Assembly: GCF_030812415.1 (NCBI RefSeq)
Contig: NZ_JAUSST010000006.1
Coordinates: 186,001 to 250,000 of the forward strand
Length of the DNA stretch: 64,000 nucleotides
Direction: 5' to 3'
Source of the DNA: Paenibacillus harenae
GTDB lineage: Bacteria; Bacillota; Bacilli; Paenibacillales; Paenibacillaceae
Under the pieces are notes generated by a model. That model was given only the letters and a program-made list of their open reading frames with translations. It made no database searches and was not told where the DNA came from. Of this stretch, positions 8,463 through 17,474 are shown one piece after another. Numbering within the stretch: the first letter of the stretch is position 1; each line of letters begins with the position of its first letter. The position numbers and the translations under genes were made by a program.

Positions 8463-8617
8463 AGGTATGAGCCTCCTATCGCATAGATTCAAAGCTGAAT
8501 TACTAAAGCATATGTTGGCGAAGACGGCTCGGTTCGGTTTATGACGATAGCGGCCTAGGGCTATTTTTTGACTAGATTAATATGTTAACAAGAGACTGAA
8601 AACAACGGAGGGATTAC

Positions 8618-9763
8618 GTGGACGTGAATTTGAACAAGGCGGTAACGGCTAACAAAGCCGACAAGGTGGAGGATGGCCCAAAGGCCGAGGTGTCTATAAA
8701 GAGCAACTATAGATACCGGAGATTGTATTCGAGACCAAAGAAGAAGAAATCCTACAAAGTAACGAAGAAGAAGTGGGGTCCAACAGCGCGCAGGTTCAAG
8801 TCCTATAAGCCTAACAAGTACAGTCGTTCGGGCGGAAGCAAATATGTCGAGCCTGTTAAGAAAAAATATGTGCGGAAAGCACCGGCACCGGTGAAACGGA
8901 AGGTCGTGCCGCGGAAATATAAGCAGGCTTCCTATAGCAAAAAGGTCGCGCCTCCAAAGCGGAAGAAGGCTGAGCCTGTTGTGAAGGTGAGCCGGTCGTA
9001 CAAGGATAAATGGGTGAAGACGAAGGTGCTGCTCCGCAACAGAGAGCTAAGCCGGCATGTGCCGAAGACGAAGCTGTTCAGCAAGAAAACCTTATATGGC
9101 ATGCTGCGAAATTACGGGATGGTATACGCGAAACCCGTGGATGGCCAAATGGGTATCGGCGTTATGCGCGTGGAGCTGAATAGAGGCGGATATTCCTATC
9201 AGAACGGGCTGCGGAAGTCGTCGTTTGGCAGTTATGACGCGCTCTATAGCGCGCTTGTCAGGGAGACGAAAGGCAAAGTTTATGTGGTGCAAAAAGGAAT
9301 TAATCTGCTTAAGCATAAAGGCAGGCCGTTCGATATCCGTTTAATGGTGCAGAAGTCGCCGCATGGCGGCTGGGAAGCAACGGGCACGCTCGGAAGGGTG
9401 GCGCATCCGCGCAAAATCGTCACGAACGGCAGTCAGGGCGGTTCGATCTACCCAACTGCGCTTCTGCTGAAGAAATATTCCGATGCGGGTTACCGCAACC
9501 GCTTGCTGCGGCATATGGACTATATCGGACTCGTTACGGCGAAGCAGATGCGTGCCGCTTATCCGGGGCTGAACGTGATCGGGCTTGATCTCGCGCTCGA
9601 TAAGCGTTTGAAGCCATGGATATTGGAAGTGAATACATCGCCCGATCCTTGTCCTTTCACGCTGCTGCCGGATCAGACGATGCTGCGCAGAATCATCAAG
9701 TACGCTAAAGCATACGGCCGCAGATACGCGCTGAATTGCGGTAAAGCTAAGCGCGGCGTGTAA
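8618..9763 (+). CDS. YheC/YheD-family ATP-grasp protein with a Lys/Tyr-rich N-terminal extension
   Basis: The 381-residue protein has two parts. Residues about 28-140 are very rich in Lys, Arg, Tyr and Pro (for example YSRPKKKKSYKVTKKKWG) with no predicted fold. Residues about 150-375 match the ATP-grasp domain of the spore-coat-associated YheC/YheD family: YAKPVDGQMGIGVMRVE, GRPFDIRLMVQKS, and the metal and ATP ligands in WILEVNTSPDPCPF. ATP-grasp enzymes join a carboxylate to an amine via acyl phosphate. The GTG start follows CGGAGGG at 5 nt. It diverges from the sbnA/sbnB operon over 155 bp. A spore or wall role is family-based inference. Confidence 0.8.
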   Translation: MDVNLNKAVTANKADKVEDGPKAEVSIKSNYRYRRLYSRPKKKKSYKVTKKKWGPTARRFKSYKPNKYSRSGGSKYVEPVKKKYVRKAPAPVKRKVVPRKYKQASYSKKVAPPKRKKAEPVVKVSRSYKDKWVKTKVLLRNRELSRHVPKTKLFSKKTLYGMLRNYGMVYAKPVDGQMGIGVMRVELNRGGYSYQNGLRKSSFGSYDALYSALVRETKGKVYVVQKGINLLKHKGRPFDIRLMVQKSPHGGWEATGTLGRVAHPRKIVTNGSQGGSIYPTALLLKKYSDAGYRNRLLRHMDYIGLVTAKQMRAAYPGLNVIGLDLALDKRLKPWILEVNTSPDPCPFTLLPDQTMLRRIIKYAKAYGRRYALNCGKAKRGV

Positions 9764-9788
9764 GTAAGCATAAGTGCGGCAAGCGCCT

Positions 9789-11414
9789 CTAATCGGAATG
9801 GACGATGGATTCCATCGAGAAAGCGGTGCGGAATCGAAGGCTCTCGACCGGGTCGCGCAAGTCCCGGCCGGTGAGCCTTTCGCATTTATCGAGACGATAG
9901 GTGACGGTGTTGCGATGGACGAATAGCTGCTTGGCTGTTTCGGCCAGCTGGCAATGCGTCTCATAGAACGTGCTTAGCGTCTTAAGGAGATCGCTCCGTT
10001 CCTTGCCATCGATTTGGAGCAAATCCTTGAACGTATCCTCGTAATATTCCTTCAGCTCCTCCTTCGGAATCATCCGCAGGAGGTTGTTGAAGTTTTTCGC
10101 GCGATAGGGTTGGACAAACTGTCGCTTGCGGGCGTCATAGCCGGTCTGCAACGCTTCCACGGCTTCCTTGTAAGATAACGGAATGTCCGGGAGCTGGGGG
10201 ACGGGGTTGCCGATCCCTATGGAAATCGGGATGCCGTGTACCCGGTGAAGGGTATCGACGATTTGCCGCATTTGCTCCATAAACTTGCTGCCCTTGCCTT
10301 CCTTTACATCGATGCCTCGTTGCAGCGCGATCAACGCGCAGAAATAATCGTTTTTCGTGAATAACACGAACCGTTGATCAAGTTTGGAAAACTCGGTTTT
10401 CAGCACATTGTAGTGGCGATCGCGCTCCGATAAAAACCTGCCGTCCGCTTCGATAGCGTTCGAGACGCCCGCGGTATCGTAGGATGTATCCCGTTTCATG
10501 ACGACGCTGACGTAGGAGGGGTGATTCATCAGGTTGTAATATTTGATGCGATGGGTGAGCTCCTGCTCCGAGGAGATAAGGCCATCCACGAAGTCGGAGA
10601 AAAATTCGTTTTTGTACCGGCGAGATCTCTCCTTCACTGCTTGCCGCTTCATAAGCTCCAGACCGATCACGTTGGCCGCTTGTTCCATTGCATGCTTGGA
10701 CAAGCTGTAGTGCGCATGGCTCTGGTCAATGAGCGCAACTACGTAGCCTTCGAGCTGGAAAGTCATGATCGGTTGAATCACGGAAGCTGCTGCAACTGCG
10801 GAGTCGCGATTGGGGGCGATACGCTCTTGCAGGCTTGGCAGAAAATCGCGGCATTGCAGTTCTGTCAGGCCGCTGGAGTGACAGAGGAGTTCGGCATGCG
10901 CATCGATGAGCAGAACGGGCGAGCTGATAAGCAGGGACAGCTCCTCGATGATGTCCTGCGTCGTCTTGCCCTGCATAATCATTTGCGAAAATTGCCTATG
11001 CGTCGTCAGAGCATAATTCAGCTCGTCGGTTCGTTTCTCTAGAATATGGCTGAGCGAGTGGCTCCATATGTCGCCAAGCGATTGTTCCAACGACAGCTCG
11101 ATGATCGGAAATTGCAGCTCGTCGGCGCGCTTAACGACTTCCGGCGGCACTTCGCTGAAGAAACGTTTGGTCTTGATGGCAAGACCGGCACAGCCAACGC
11201 CGGCCATGCTCGTAACGAGCGACAGCAACGCCTCGGGATGATCCTTCATCGCGTAGCCGGTTGTAAGAAGCAGCTCCTGCGGCTTCAAATAATGAATGAT
11301 GTCGGGAGCATCCATGATGGTGATGGATTGAACGGTATTGCTCATGCCTTCGCGGCCTGCGACGACCGCGGCGTTGGCATATATAGGAAGCGACAGCAAG
11401 TCTTTGAGCAGCAT
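9789..11414 (-). CDS. pucR: PucR-family transcriptional regulator of purine/ureide catabolism
   Basis: The 541-residue protein has the PucR N-terminal ligand domain (LLKDLLSLPIY, then VVAGREGMSN, then ELLLTTGYAM), a GGDEF-like middle region, and a C-terminal helix-turn-helix of the PucR/CdaR type (CQLAETAKQLFVHRNTVTYR). Bacillus PucR activates uptake and breakdown genes for purine-derived ureides. Here it diverges from an ABC importer followed by allB, allC and pucG, which fits that role. The ATG at 11414 follows AAGGGTGG at 7 nt; the ATG 21 bp upstream has no site. Confidence 0.9.
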   Translation of the reverse strand: MLLKDLLSLPIYANAAVVAGREGMSNTVQSITIMDAPDIIHYLKPQELLLTTGYAMKDHPEALLSLVTSMAGVGCAGLAIKTKRFFSEVPPEVVKRADELQFPIIELSLEQSLGDIWSHSLSHILEKRTDELNYALTTHRQFSQMIMQGKTTQDIIEELSLLISSPVLLIDAHAELLCHSSGLTELQCRDFLPSLQERIAPNRDSAVAAASVIQPIMTFQLEGYVVALIDQSHAHYSLSKHAMEQAANVIGLELMKRQAVKERSRRYKNEFFSDFVDGLISSEQELTHRIKYYNLMNHPSYVSVVMKRDTSYDTAGVSNAIEADGRFLSERDRHYNVLKTEFSKLDQRFVLFTKNDYFCALIALQRGIDVKEGKGSKFMEQMRQIVDTLHRVHGIPISIGIGNPVPQLPDIPLSYKEAVEALQTGYDARKRQFVQPYRAKNFNNLLRMIPKEELKEYYEDTFKDLLQIDGKERSDLLKTLSTFYETHCQLAETAKQLFVHRNTVTYRLDKCERLTGRDLRDPVESLRFRTAFSMESIVHSD

Positions 11415-11524
11415 GACGGCACCACCCTTGCACAAATGTTATGTTTTATGACATCAATGTATCACTTGTGCTTCTTGTTGTAAATATGCAATTGTTCATA
11501 ATGTTCAAGGGATATCTGTGATTA

Positions 11525-11532
11525 TTGGTTAA
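11525..11532 (+). promoter_or_regulatory. PucR-box core
   Basis: TTGGTTAA equals the core of the activating site described upstream of the Bacillus subtilis puc genes (WWWCNTTGGTTAA). The five bases before it (GATTA) fit only in part. It lies about 100 bp before the importer operon and 110 bp from pucR. Confidence 0.55.
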
Positions 11533-11632
11533 TGTGAACAATGACTTTTGGATGGAATGCGATTAAGATGTAGCTATACATCACCGATACATGTAAGCTA
11601 AGTTAACAATTAAATGAATTGGGGTTGGGGTA

Positions 11633-12394
11633 ATGAAATTGGAAGTGCGCCAGGTTGGGAAGAGCTATGGCAGCAGAACGATTTTGAAAAATGTAGATCT
11701 CACCGTTCACTCTCACGAGTTTATATGCATATTAGGCCATAGCGGTTGCGGCAAATCGACGTTGTTGAATATGATTGCAGGTTACTTGCTGCCTGATGAG
11801 GGGGGGATTACGGTTGACGGCGAAGCGGTCAAAGGGCCGTCGAAATCGCGGGGCATGGTGTTTCAGGATCACGCCTTGTTCCCCTGGATGACGGTGCTTG
11901 ACAATATCTCGTTCGGTCCCGAGGTGCAGAAGATGCCCAAAGCGCAGGCGAAGGAGACGGCCAAACAGTTTTTGAGGCTGGTCGGACTGGAGCCATATGC
12001 TTCGCATTATCCCGCGGAGCTGTCGGGCGGGATGAAGCAGCGCGTCGGCATTGCGAGGGCTCTCGCAAGCCGCCCGGATATTTTGCTCATGGATGAGCCG
12101 TTCGGCGCTCTTGACGTACTGACGAGAGAGACGATGCGCGTCGAGCTGCAGAAGATTTGCAGCCAGTTGAAGCCGACTATTTTGTTCGTAACGCATAGCA
12201 TTAGCGAGGCTGTTTATTTGGCGGATCGCGTTGTTGTCATGAAGCACGGCGAGATTGCGGAAATTTTTGAAGTTGGCATTAAGCACCCGCGGTCGTCGCA
12301 TTCGGATGGATTCGGTGAAATGATGAGCCGAATCGAACGCGTTCTGATGGATGAAGAGCATTTGGAGCAGGTTTCAGCAAAGGTGGGTTCGTAA
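11633..12394 (+). CDS. ABC importer ATPase, nitrate/taurine/ureide type
   Basis: The 253-residue protein has Walker A GHSGCGKSTLLN, the Q-loop in MVFQDHALFPWM, the signature LSGGMKQRVGIARAL and Walker B ILLMDEPFGALD. The MVFQDHALFPWMTV stretch is typical of SsuB/TauB/NrtD-class ATPases. It powers the permease encoded next, with which it overlaps in a TAATG junction. GGGGTTGGGG precedes the start. The position between pucR and the allantoin genes suggests a ureide or related purine breakdown product as substrate; the family itself is known for sulfonates, nitrate and thiamine precursors. Confidence 0.88.
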   Translation: MKLEVRQVGKSYGSRTILKNVDLTVHSHEFICILGHSGCGKSTLLNMIAGYLLPDEGGITVDGEAVKGPSKSRGMVFQDHALFPWMTVLDNISFGPEVQKMPKAQAKETAKQFLRLVGLEPYASHYPAELSGGMKQRVGIARALASRPDILLMDEPFGALDVLTRETMRVELQKICSQLKPTILFVTHSISEAVYLADRVVVMKHGEIAEIFEVGIKHPRSSHSDGFGEMMSRIERVLMDEEHLEQVSAKVGS

Positions 12395-13284
12395 TGAATG
12401 GAGCTAAATCGTCGACAGTGAAGGGTGCCGGCCCGCTCGCGGGAGCTGAGGCGGCAGTTATCGGCAAGCAAGCGCGCGGGAAAAGACCCGGGGCGTTCGG
12501 TTCGTTTTTTCAGAAATACAACATACTCCCGTCATTGCTGTTCTTTGTACTGTGGGAGCTGTTTTCCAGAGTGAATGAAACCGTCAAGTTTTTTAACCCG
12601 AACTTTCTTCCGGCTCCGACCGTGCTGCTGTCGGAAGGCTGGGAGCTGGCGAAGACGGGCATCATTACGGACAGTATCCTTTCGAGTACGGTTCGAATTC
12701 TGCTAGGGTTTGTGATCGGAAGCGCTGCGGCGGTTGCGCTCGGCGTCGTGATGAGCAAGTTCAAAGCGGTTGAGCGTTGGTTCTCGCCGATTCTTAATCT
12801 GGTCGGACCGATTCCGGCGCTAGCCTTGCTCCCGTTGTTTATTATTTGGTTCGGCATTGGCGAGTTTCCGAAGGTGCTCCTAATCGCATGGACGACTTTT
12901 ATTCCGGTGCTGGTGTATACGCTCGACGGCTTCAAATCCGTCCCTTCCACATTAATTCGGTCGGCGCTCAGCTTGGGTGCGACGGAGCGGCAAATTTTCA
13001 CGAGAGTGATGCTGCCTTCCGCTATTCCGAATTTTCTCGTCGGCGCGCAAGTAAGCCTCGGTTTGTCGTTCTCCGCTCTCATCGTCTCCGAGATGATGGG
13101 CGCAAAGGACGGACTTGGCTATATTATCGTAGACGCTAGAAACTATCTCAATACAACCAATATGTTCATAGCCATCATACTTATCGGCTTAGAATACAGC
13201 TTGTTGTCCTACTTACTGAAATTGGTCGAGAGGAGGATCACGGCTTGGCGTAAAGGCGGACTCCGCGACGCAATAGAGAAGTAG
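12394..13284 (+). CDS. ABC importer permease, nitrate/taurine/ureide type
   Basis: The 296-residue protein has a charged leader of about 40 residues, then about six membrane helices, with the BPD_transp_1 loop SALSLGATERQIFTRVMLPSAIP that contacts the ATPase (EAA motif). The hydrophobic core from FFVLWELFSRVN to SLLSYLLKLVERR is of normal length for SsuC/TauC-type permeases; the N-terminal leader KGAGPLAGAEAAVIGKQ is longer than usual. Its start overlaps the ATPase stop. It forms the transport channel with the ATPase and the lipoprotein encoded downstream. Confidence 0.88.
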   Translation: MNGAKSSTVKGAGPLAGAEAAVIGKQARGKRPGAFGSFFQKYNILPSLLFFVLWELFSRVNETVKFFNPNFLPAPTVLLSEGWELAKTGIITDSILSSTVRILLGFVIGSAAAVALGVVMSKFKAVERWFSPILNLVGPIPALALLPLFIIWFGIGEFPKVLLIAWTTFIPVLVYTLDGFKSVPSTLIRSALSLGATERQIFTRVMLPSAIPNFLVGAQVSLGLSFSALIVSEMMGAKDGLGYIIVDARNYLNTTNMFIAIILIGLEYSLLSYLLKLVERRITAWRKGGLRDAIEK

Positions 13285-13359
13285 TGCTTCCCGCTGGACC
13301 GGTCAGTCATGGCAATTGAAGAAACGACAAGAAAACAAACAATAGTGGAGGGAATACCT

Positions 13360-14445
13360 ATGAAAAAATCGGGAAAATGGTTTAAATCTGCAATCGTATT
13401 GACGTCGCTAACATTCGTGCTTGCTGCATGCGGCGGCAATAACAACTCACCGGAAGGGACTTCTACGAATTCGCCTGCCGATACGGAAGCTTCTGCAAAG
13501 CTGGAGACGGTTGATTTGACCCTGGTCGGCGTTCGTGACGCGCAAATTTCCTCGCAGCAAATTATTGCCGATAAGCTCGGCTATTTCAAAGAAGAGGGCT
13601 TGAACATAACGAGCCAACTGATCGAGAGCGGACCGGACATCGCGCCGATGGTTGCCGGAGGCAGCGCGCCTGTCAGCATTCAAACGAATTTTATGGATAT
13701 CATCCTTAAATCGAAAGACGTTCCGGTCAAAATCATCTCCCCGCTGGCGCAAATAGCAGGCACGCAAGCGGTTGTCGGTTCGAGCAAGCTTGTACTGAAT
13801 AGCGCGAAGGACCTTGAAGGCAAAACGATCGGAATTCCGAGCGGAGCCGACGTTATGATCGCGATCAATAACATGGCGGCAGAGCTTGGGGTGGATGCAA
13901 GCAAGATCAAATACGTGAACATTGCGCCGAGCGACGCGGTCGTTGCTTTGGAGAAGGGCGACATCGACGCGATGGCTGCTTGGGAGCCGTTCATTACGAA
14001 GGCGATTCAAGGCGGCGGCAAGTTTCTCTTCAGCGGAACGAAGAGCGAGCTGCCGGATAAACAAGGCGACGTGAACTGGATGAGCGTGCATACGACGATC
14101 CAAGTATCCGACGATTTCATTGAGGAAAATCCGAACACGTTGAAGGCCATACTGCGCAGCTTGAAGAAAGCGACGGATTACATCAACGACAACCGTGAGG
14201 AAGCCATTAAAGTATTGGCTCCCGAGCTGCACCTTAGCGAGGAAGAGCTGACGCAAATTATGAGCCGCAACGTATACTCGATGGAAGTTGGCGACTCCTA
14301 CGTGAACGGAAGCAACGGTAAGGCTGTCGGCGAGTACCTGAAAGGCGTAGGCAATATCGAAACGATTCCGACGCCTGCATCTTACCACGACCTAAGCTTG
14401 CTGAAGGAAGTTGACTCCAGCCTGATCTCGGTAGAGCTGAAGTAA
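13360..14445 (+). CDS. substrate-binding lipoprotein of the ureide-type ABC importer
   Basis: The 361-residue protein has a lipoprotein signal (VLAACGG, Cys24), a short Ser/Thr/Asn linker, and an NMT1/SsuA-like binding fold with ADKLGYFKEEGLNI, GSAPVSIQTN and the hinge region LEGKTIGIPSGAD. It captures the ligand outside the membrane for the permease just upstream. GGAGGG lies 7 nt before the ATG; the frame reaches further upstream but without a site. A terminator follows, so the importer operon ends here. Confidence 0.9.
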   Translation: MKKSGKWFKSAIVLTSLTFVLAACGGNNNSPEGTSTNSPADTEASAKLETVDLTLVGVRDAQISSQQIIADKLGYFKEEGLNITSQLIESGPDIAPMVAGGSAPVSIQTNFMDIILKSKDVPVKIISPLAQIAGTQAVVGSSKLVLNSAKDLEGKTIGIPSGADVMIAINNMAAELGVDASKIKYVNIAPSDAVVALEKGDIDAMAAWEPFITKAIQGGGKFLFSGTKSELPDKQGDVNWMSVHTTIQVSDDFIEENPNTLKAILRSLKKATDYINDNREEAIKVLAPELHLSEEELTQIMSRNVYSMEVGDSYVNGSNGKAVGEYLKGVGNIETIPTPASYHDLSLLKEVDSSLISVELK

Positions 14446-14469
14446 CTCAGGCATTAATGGACTTACATG

Positions 14470-14511
14470 AATCGGGCCGCTGACTTCATAGTCCGCGGCC
14501 CGATTGTATTT
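14470..14511 (+). terminator. terminator of the ABC importer operon
   Basis: AATCGGGCCGC (14470-14480) and GCGGCCCGATT (14495-14505) form an 11-bp perfect stem followed by GTATTT. Confidence 0.65.
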
Positions 14512-14570
14512 GGAAAGCTGTATGCGAAGGTGTCTGGGTACATCGCCGACTGTTGGTGGTTGTGAGGTAA

Positions 14571-14704
14571 CCTCATTATTTAGTGAGGAGGATCTCGCTA
14601 TATTGGAAGGTTATCGGACTTCTGACGAACTAGACTCACTATTTTGCGGGAGCCGCCGGAGAGACGCGAAAAATAGTGAATGCAGCTTCACTATTTAATG
14701 AGGC
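14571..14704. repeat. intergenic repeat C, copy 1
   Basis: Between the importer operon and allB, a short motif recurs: CCTCATTATTTAGTGAGG (14571-14588), GACTCACTATTTTGCG (14633-14648), its inverse CGCGAAAAATAGTGAA (14665-14680) and TTCACTATTTAATGAGGC (14687-14704). The second and third form a hairpin. The same motifs recur at 44306-44433. This fills most of the 339-bp gap 14446-14784; no gene is seen in it. Confidence 0.6.
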
Positions 14705-14784
14705 TGCTTCATAAACTTCATTAAGTATGGATGCAAAAAGATAAAACAGGCGAACAATTTCATTGCGAGAGGCGGTCGAATCGT

Positions 14785-16155
14785 ATGAACGATCAGGGAA
14801 AGCTGGATCTAATCATAAAAAACGGTACCGTCGTATTGAAGGATGAGGTGCGAGTTCTCGATATCGGCATCCTGGAGGGACGGATCGTGCAGCTTGGCGA
14901 GCAACTGGATGAGAATATCGCGGAGACAACCGTCGACGCAGCAGGGCTTACCGTCATGGCGGGAATGATTGACGTTCATGTGCACTTGAACGAACCGGGG
15001 CTCGGCGAATGGGAAGGTTTCGAGAGCGGCTCCGCCGCGCTTGCGGCCGGCGGTTGCACAACCTATGTGGATATGCCGCTGAACGGCATTCCGCCGACGG
15101 TTACGGTCTCTGCCATGCAGCAAAAGCTGGATGCTGCTCAAGGAAGGTCGCAAGTCGATTATGCGCTTTGGGGCGGACTGGTACCGGGCAAGCTGCATGA
15201 GCTTAAGCCGCTGCACGAAGCGGGCGTGGTTGGATTTAAAGCGTTTATGTCATCGCCTGGCGATCCGAGCGAGGATGCTTTCCGAGAGGTGGACGACTAT
15301 ACGTTGCTCGAAGGAATGAAGATCATAGCAAGCTTGAACAAAGTGCTTGCGCTGCATGCGGAGAGCGAGCCGATCGTATCGAAGCTTGGCCTGGCTATGC
15401 GGGCGGAAGGACGGTCGTCGCCTGCGGATTATGCGGCTTCCAGGCCGATTATTGCAGAGCTCGAAGCGATTAACCGTGCATTGTTCTATGCGGAGCAAAC
15501 GGGCTGTGCGCTCCATTTCGTTCACATTAGCAGCGAGGCCGGCGTGAAAGCGATCGTGGGGGCGCGTGAACGCGGTCTGGATGTAACGGTAGAGACTTGC
15601 CCGCATTATTTGACCCTCACGGCGGCGGATTTGGATAGGAAGGGCGCGGTTGCCAAGTGCTCTCCGCCGCTGCGCGATGAAGCGGAGCGAGAGAAGCTGT
15701 GGCAGGAGATTGCGGCGGGGCATGTGGATATGATTTCCTCGGACCACTCGCCTTGTCCGGCTTCCATGAAGGAAGCGGATGATTTCTTCGACGCTTGGGG
15801 CGGCATAGCAGGAGCGCAAAGCTCGATGGAGCTTATTATAGGCGAGGGCCATGTGAAGCGCGGAATCCCGCTCACTCTGCTGAGCCGTCTGCTCTCTTCT
15901 GCGCCGGCGAAGCGTTTCGGGCTGCATAAGGGCAAAGGCGAAATCCGTGTCGGAGCTGATGCGGACATTGTTCTCATTGATCTAAACAAACCTTATACTT
16001 TAGAAACCAATCATTTGTATCACCGGCATAAGCACAGTCCTTATATAGGCGAAACCCTTCATTGCAAAATAGCGGCGACTTATCTAGGCGGGCAGCTTGT
16101 GTACGATGAGAAGCGGGGTTTGAGCGCGCGAAAGCCCGGCAGGTGGGTCCGATAG
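14785..16155 (+). CDS. allB: allantoinase
   Basis: The 456-residue protein is a cyclic amidohydrolase that opens the hydantoin ring of allantoin to give allantoate. The metal site is visible: MIDVHVHLNEPG (His65, His67), the lysine normally carbamylated in VVGFKAFM (Lys152), later HAES, HFVHIS and the DMISSDHSPC aspartate. Length fits Bacillus PucH. The ATG at 14785 is chosen because the amidohydrolase fold begins right after it and GAGAGG lies upstream (12 nt, rather far); the frame could start at 14731. It heads a tight operon with allC and pucG. Confidence 0.93.
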   Translation: MNDQGKLDLIIKNGTVVLKDEVRVLDIGILEGRIVQLGEQLDENIAETTVDAAGLTVMAGMIDVHVHLNEPGLGEWEGFESGSAALAAGGCTTYVDMPLNGIPPTVTVSAMQQKLDAAQGRSQVDYALWGGLVPGKLHELKPLHEAGVVGFKAFMSSPGDPSEDAFREVDDYTLLEGMKIIASLNKVLALHAESEPIVSKLGLAMRAEGRSSPADYAASRPIIAELEAINRALFYAEQTGCALHFVHISSEAGVKAIVGARERGLDVTVETCPHYLTLTAADLDRKGAVAKCSPPLRDEAEREKLWQEIAAGHVDMISSDHSPCPASMKEADDFFDAWGGIAGAQSSMELIIGEGHVKRGIPLTLLSRLLSSAPAKRFGLHKGKGEIRVGADADIVLIDLNKPYTLETNHLYHRHKHSPYIGETLHCKIAATYLGGQLVYDEKRGLSARKPGRWVR

Positions 16156-16187
16156 TTTTTTTTGTTAACAAGAGAGGGGGAGCAGCT

Positions 16188-17474
16188 ATGGGGCTGAGTG
16201 TACTTTCTCATCCGCAGGATAAGGAGCGGCTGTTGACTTATTTCGAGACGCATATCATGCACATATTGAATTGGTTGGCTGCATTCAGCCCGGATGAAAA
16301 CGGCGGCATAACGCGGCTGCTTTACACCGAAGGATGGCTGAATACTCAGCAGGCGTTAGCTGTCAAAATGGCAAGTCATGGTCTGGAAACCGAGTTTGAC
16401 GAGGTCGGCAACTTATTTGGAAAATTACAAGGCGAGGATCGGCATGCGCCTTCTATAATAACAGGGTCCCATATTGATACGGTTGTTCAAGGCGGTAAAT
16501 ATGACGGAGCTTATGGCATTGCTGCAGGCTTGCTCGCGGTAAATTATTTGCAGCAGCAATTCGGCAAGCCGAAGCGGACGATTGAGGTTGTTTCGCTTTG
16601 CGAAGAGGAAGGCAGCCGTTTTCCGATCGCTTATTGGGGCTCGGGCAGCATTGCGGGGAAAAGAGACTTCGAGCAGATTGCTCGGTTGCGGGATATGGAT
16701 GAGGTATCTTTCACGGATGCCATGCGGGAATGCGGATTCGGGGAAGGCTCCGGCCGAAGCAGCCGCCGCCAAGACATCGGCGCGTTCATCGAGGTTCATA
16801 TCGAGCAGGGCGCGGTGCTGGAGACGGAGAAGGCGGCTATTGGCATTGTGGATGCGATAGCCGGCCAAAGACGAATGAAGTTCGAGGTTACTGGCGAACC
16901 GAACCATGCGGGCACGACGCCGATGCATATGCGCAGAGATGCGCTTGAAGGCGCCAGCGCTATGATCCAGGAGCTGCGCCGCGAAGCGATGAAGCAGGGT
17001 GCGCCGCTTGTGGCGACGGTGGGACAGCTTCATGTGCAGCCCAATGTACCGAATGTCGTGCCGGGCAAGGTGATGTTCACGGTGGATGCCAGGCATGGGG
17101 ACGAGGAGGCGCTCGGCAGCTTCTGCGAATGGGTGATGAATACATTCAAGCGGCTCGCGGAGGAACGGGAACTTGGGTTTAGCGGCATGGAATGGTTTTG
17201 CGAGAAGCCGGTTCCGATGGATGCCGGTATGAAGCAGCATATGGATGAAATAACCGAGGAGCTCGGCATCGCTTCGATGCGGATGGTTAGCGGAGCGGGG
17301 CATGACGCCGTGATGTTCGAGCATATATGCAAGGCTGGAATGCTGTTCGTTCCGAGCCGCGGCGGCATTTCGCATTCGCCGCTGGAGTATACCGCGCCAA
17401 GCGAGCTCGCTGTCGGAGTGCTGATACTGGCGGAATTGTTGTACAGATTGGGGTATAAGGAGGAACGGATATGA
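16188..17474 (+). CDS. allC: allantoate amidohydrolase
   Basis: The 428-residue M20-family metalloenzyme carries the metal ligands in GSHIDTVVQGGKYDGAYG (His95, Asp106) and SLCEEEGSRFP (Glu140/141), and the dimerisation insert GEPNHAGTTPMHMRRD typical of allantoate or ureidoglycolate amidohydrolases. It converts allantoate to ureidoglycine, carbon dioxide and ammonia. GAGGGGG lies 7 nt before the ATG. The gene starts 32 bp after allB and overlaps pucG by four bases (ATGA), so translation is coupled. A beta-ureidopropionase or N-carbamoyl amino acid hydrolase role is possible by fold but unlikely in this operon. Confidence 0.9.
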   Translation: MGLSVLSHPQDKERLLTYFETHIMHILNWLAAFSPDENGGITRLLYTEGWLNTQQALAVKMASHGLETEFDEVGNLFGKLQGEDRHAPSIITGSHIDTVVQGGKYDGAYGIAAGLLAVNYLQQQFGKPKRTIEVVSLCEEEGSRFPIAYWGSGSIAGKRDFEQIARLRDMDEVSFTDAMRECGFGEGSGRSSRRQDIGAFIEVHIEQGAVLETEKAAIGIVDAIAGQRRMKFEVTGEPNHAGTTPMHMRRDALEGASAMIQELRREAMKQGAPLVATVGQLHVQPNVPNVVPGKVMFTVDARHGDEEALGSFCEWVMNTFKRLAEERELGFSGMEWFCEKPVPMDAGMKQHMDEITEELGIASMRMVSGAGHDAVMFEHICKAGMLFVPSRGGISHSPLEYTAPSELAVGVLILAELLYRLGYKEERI

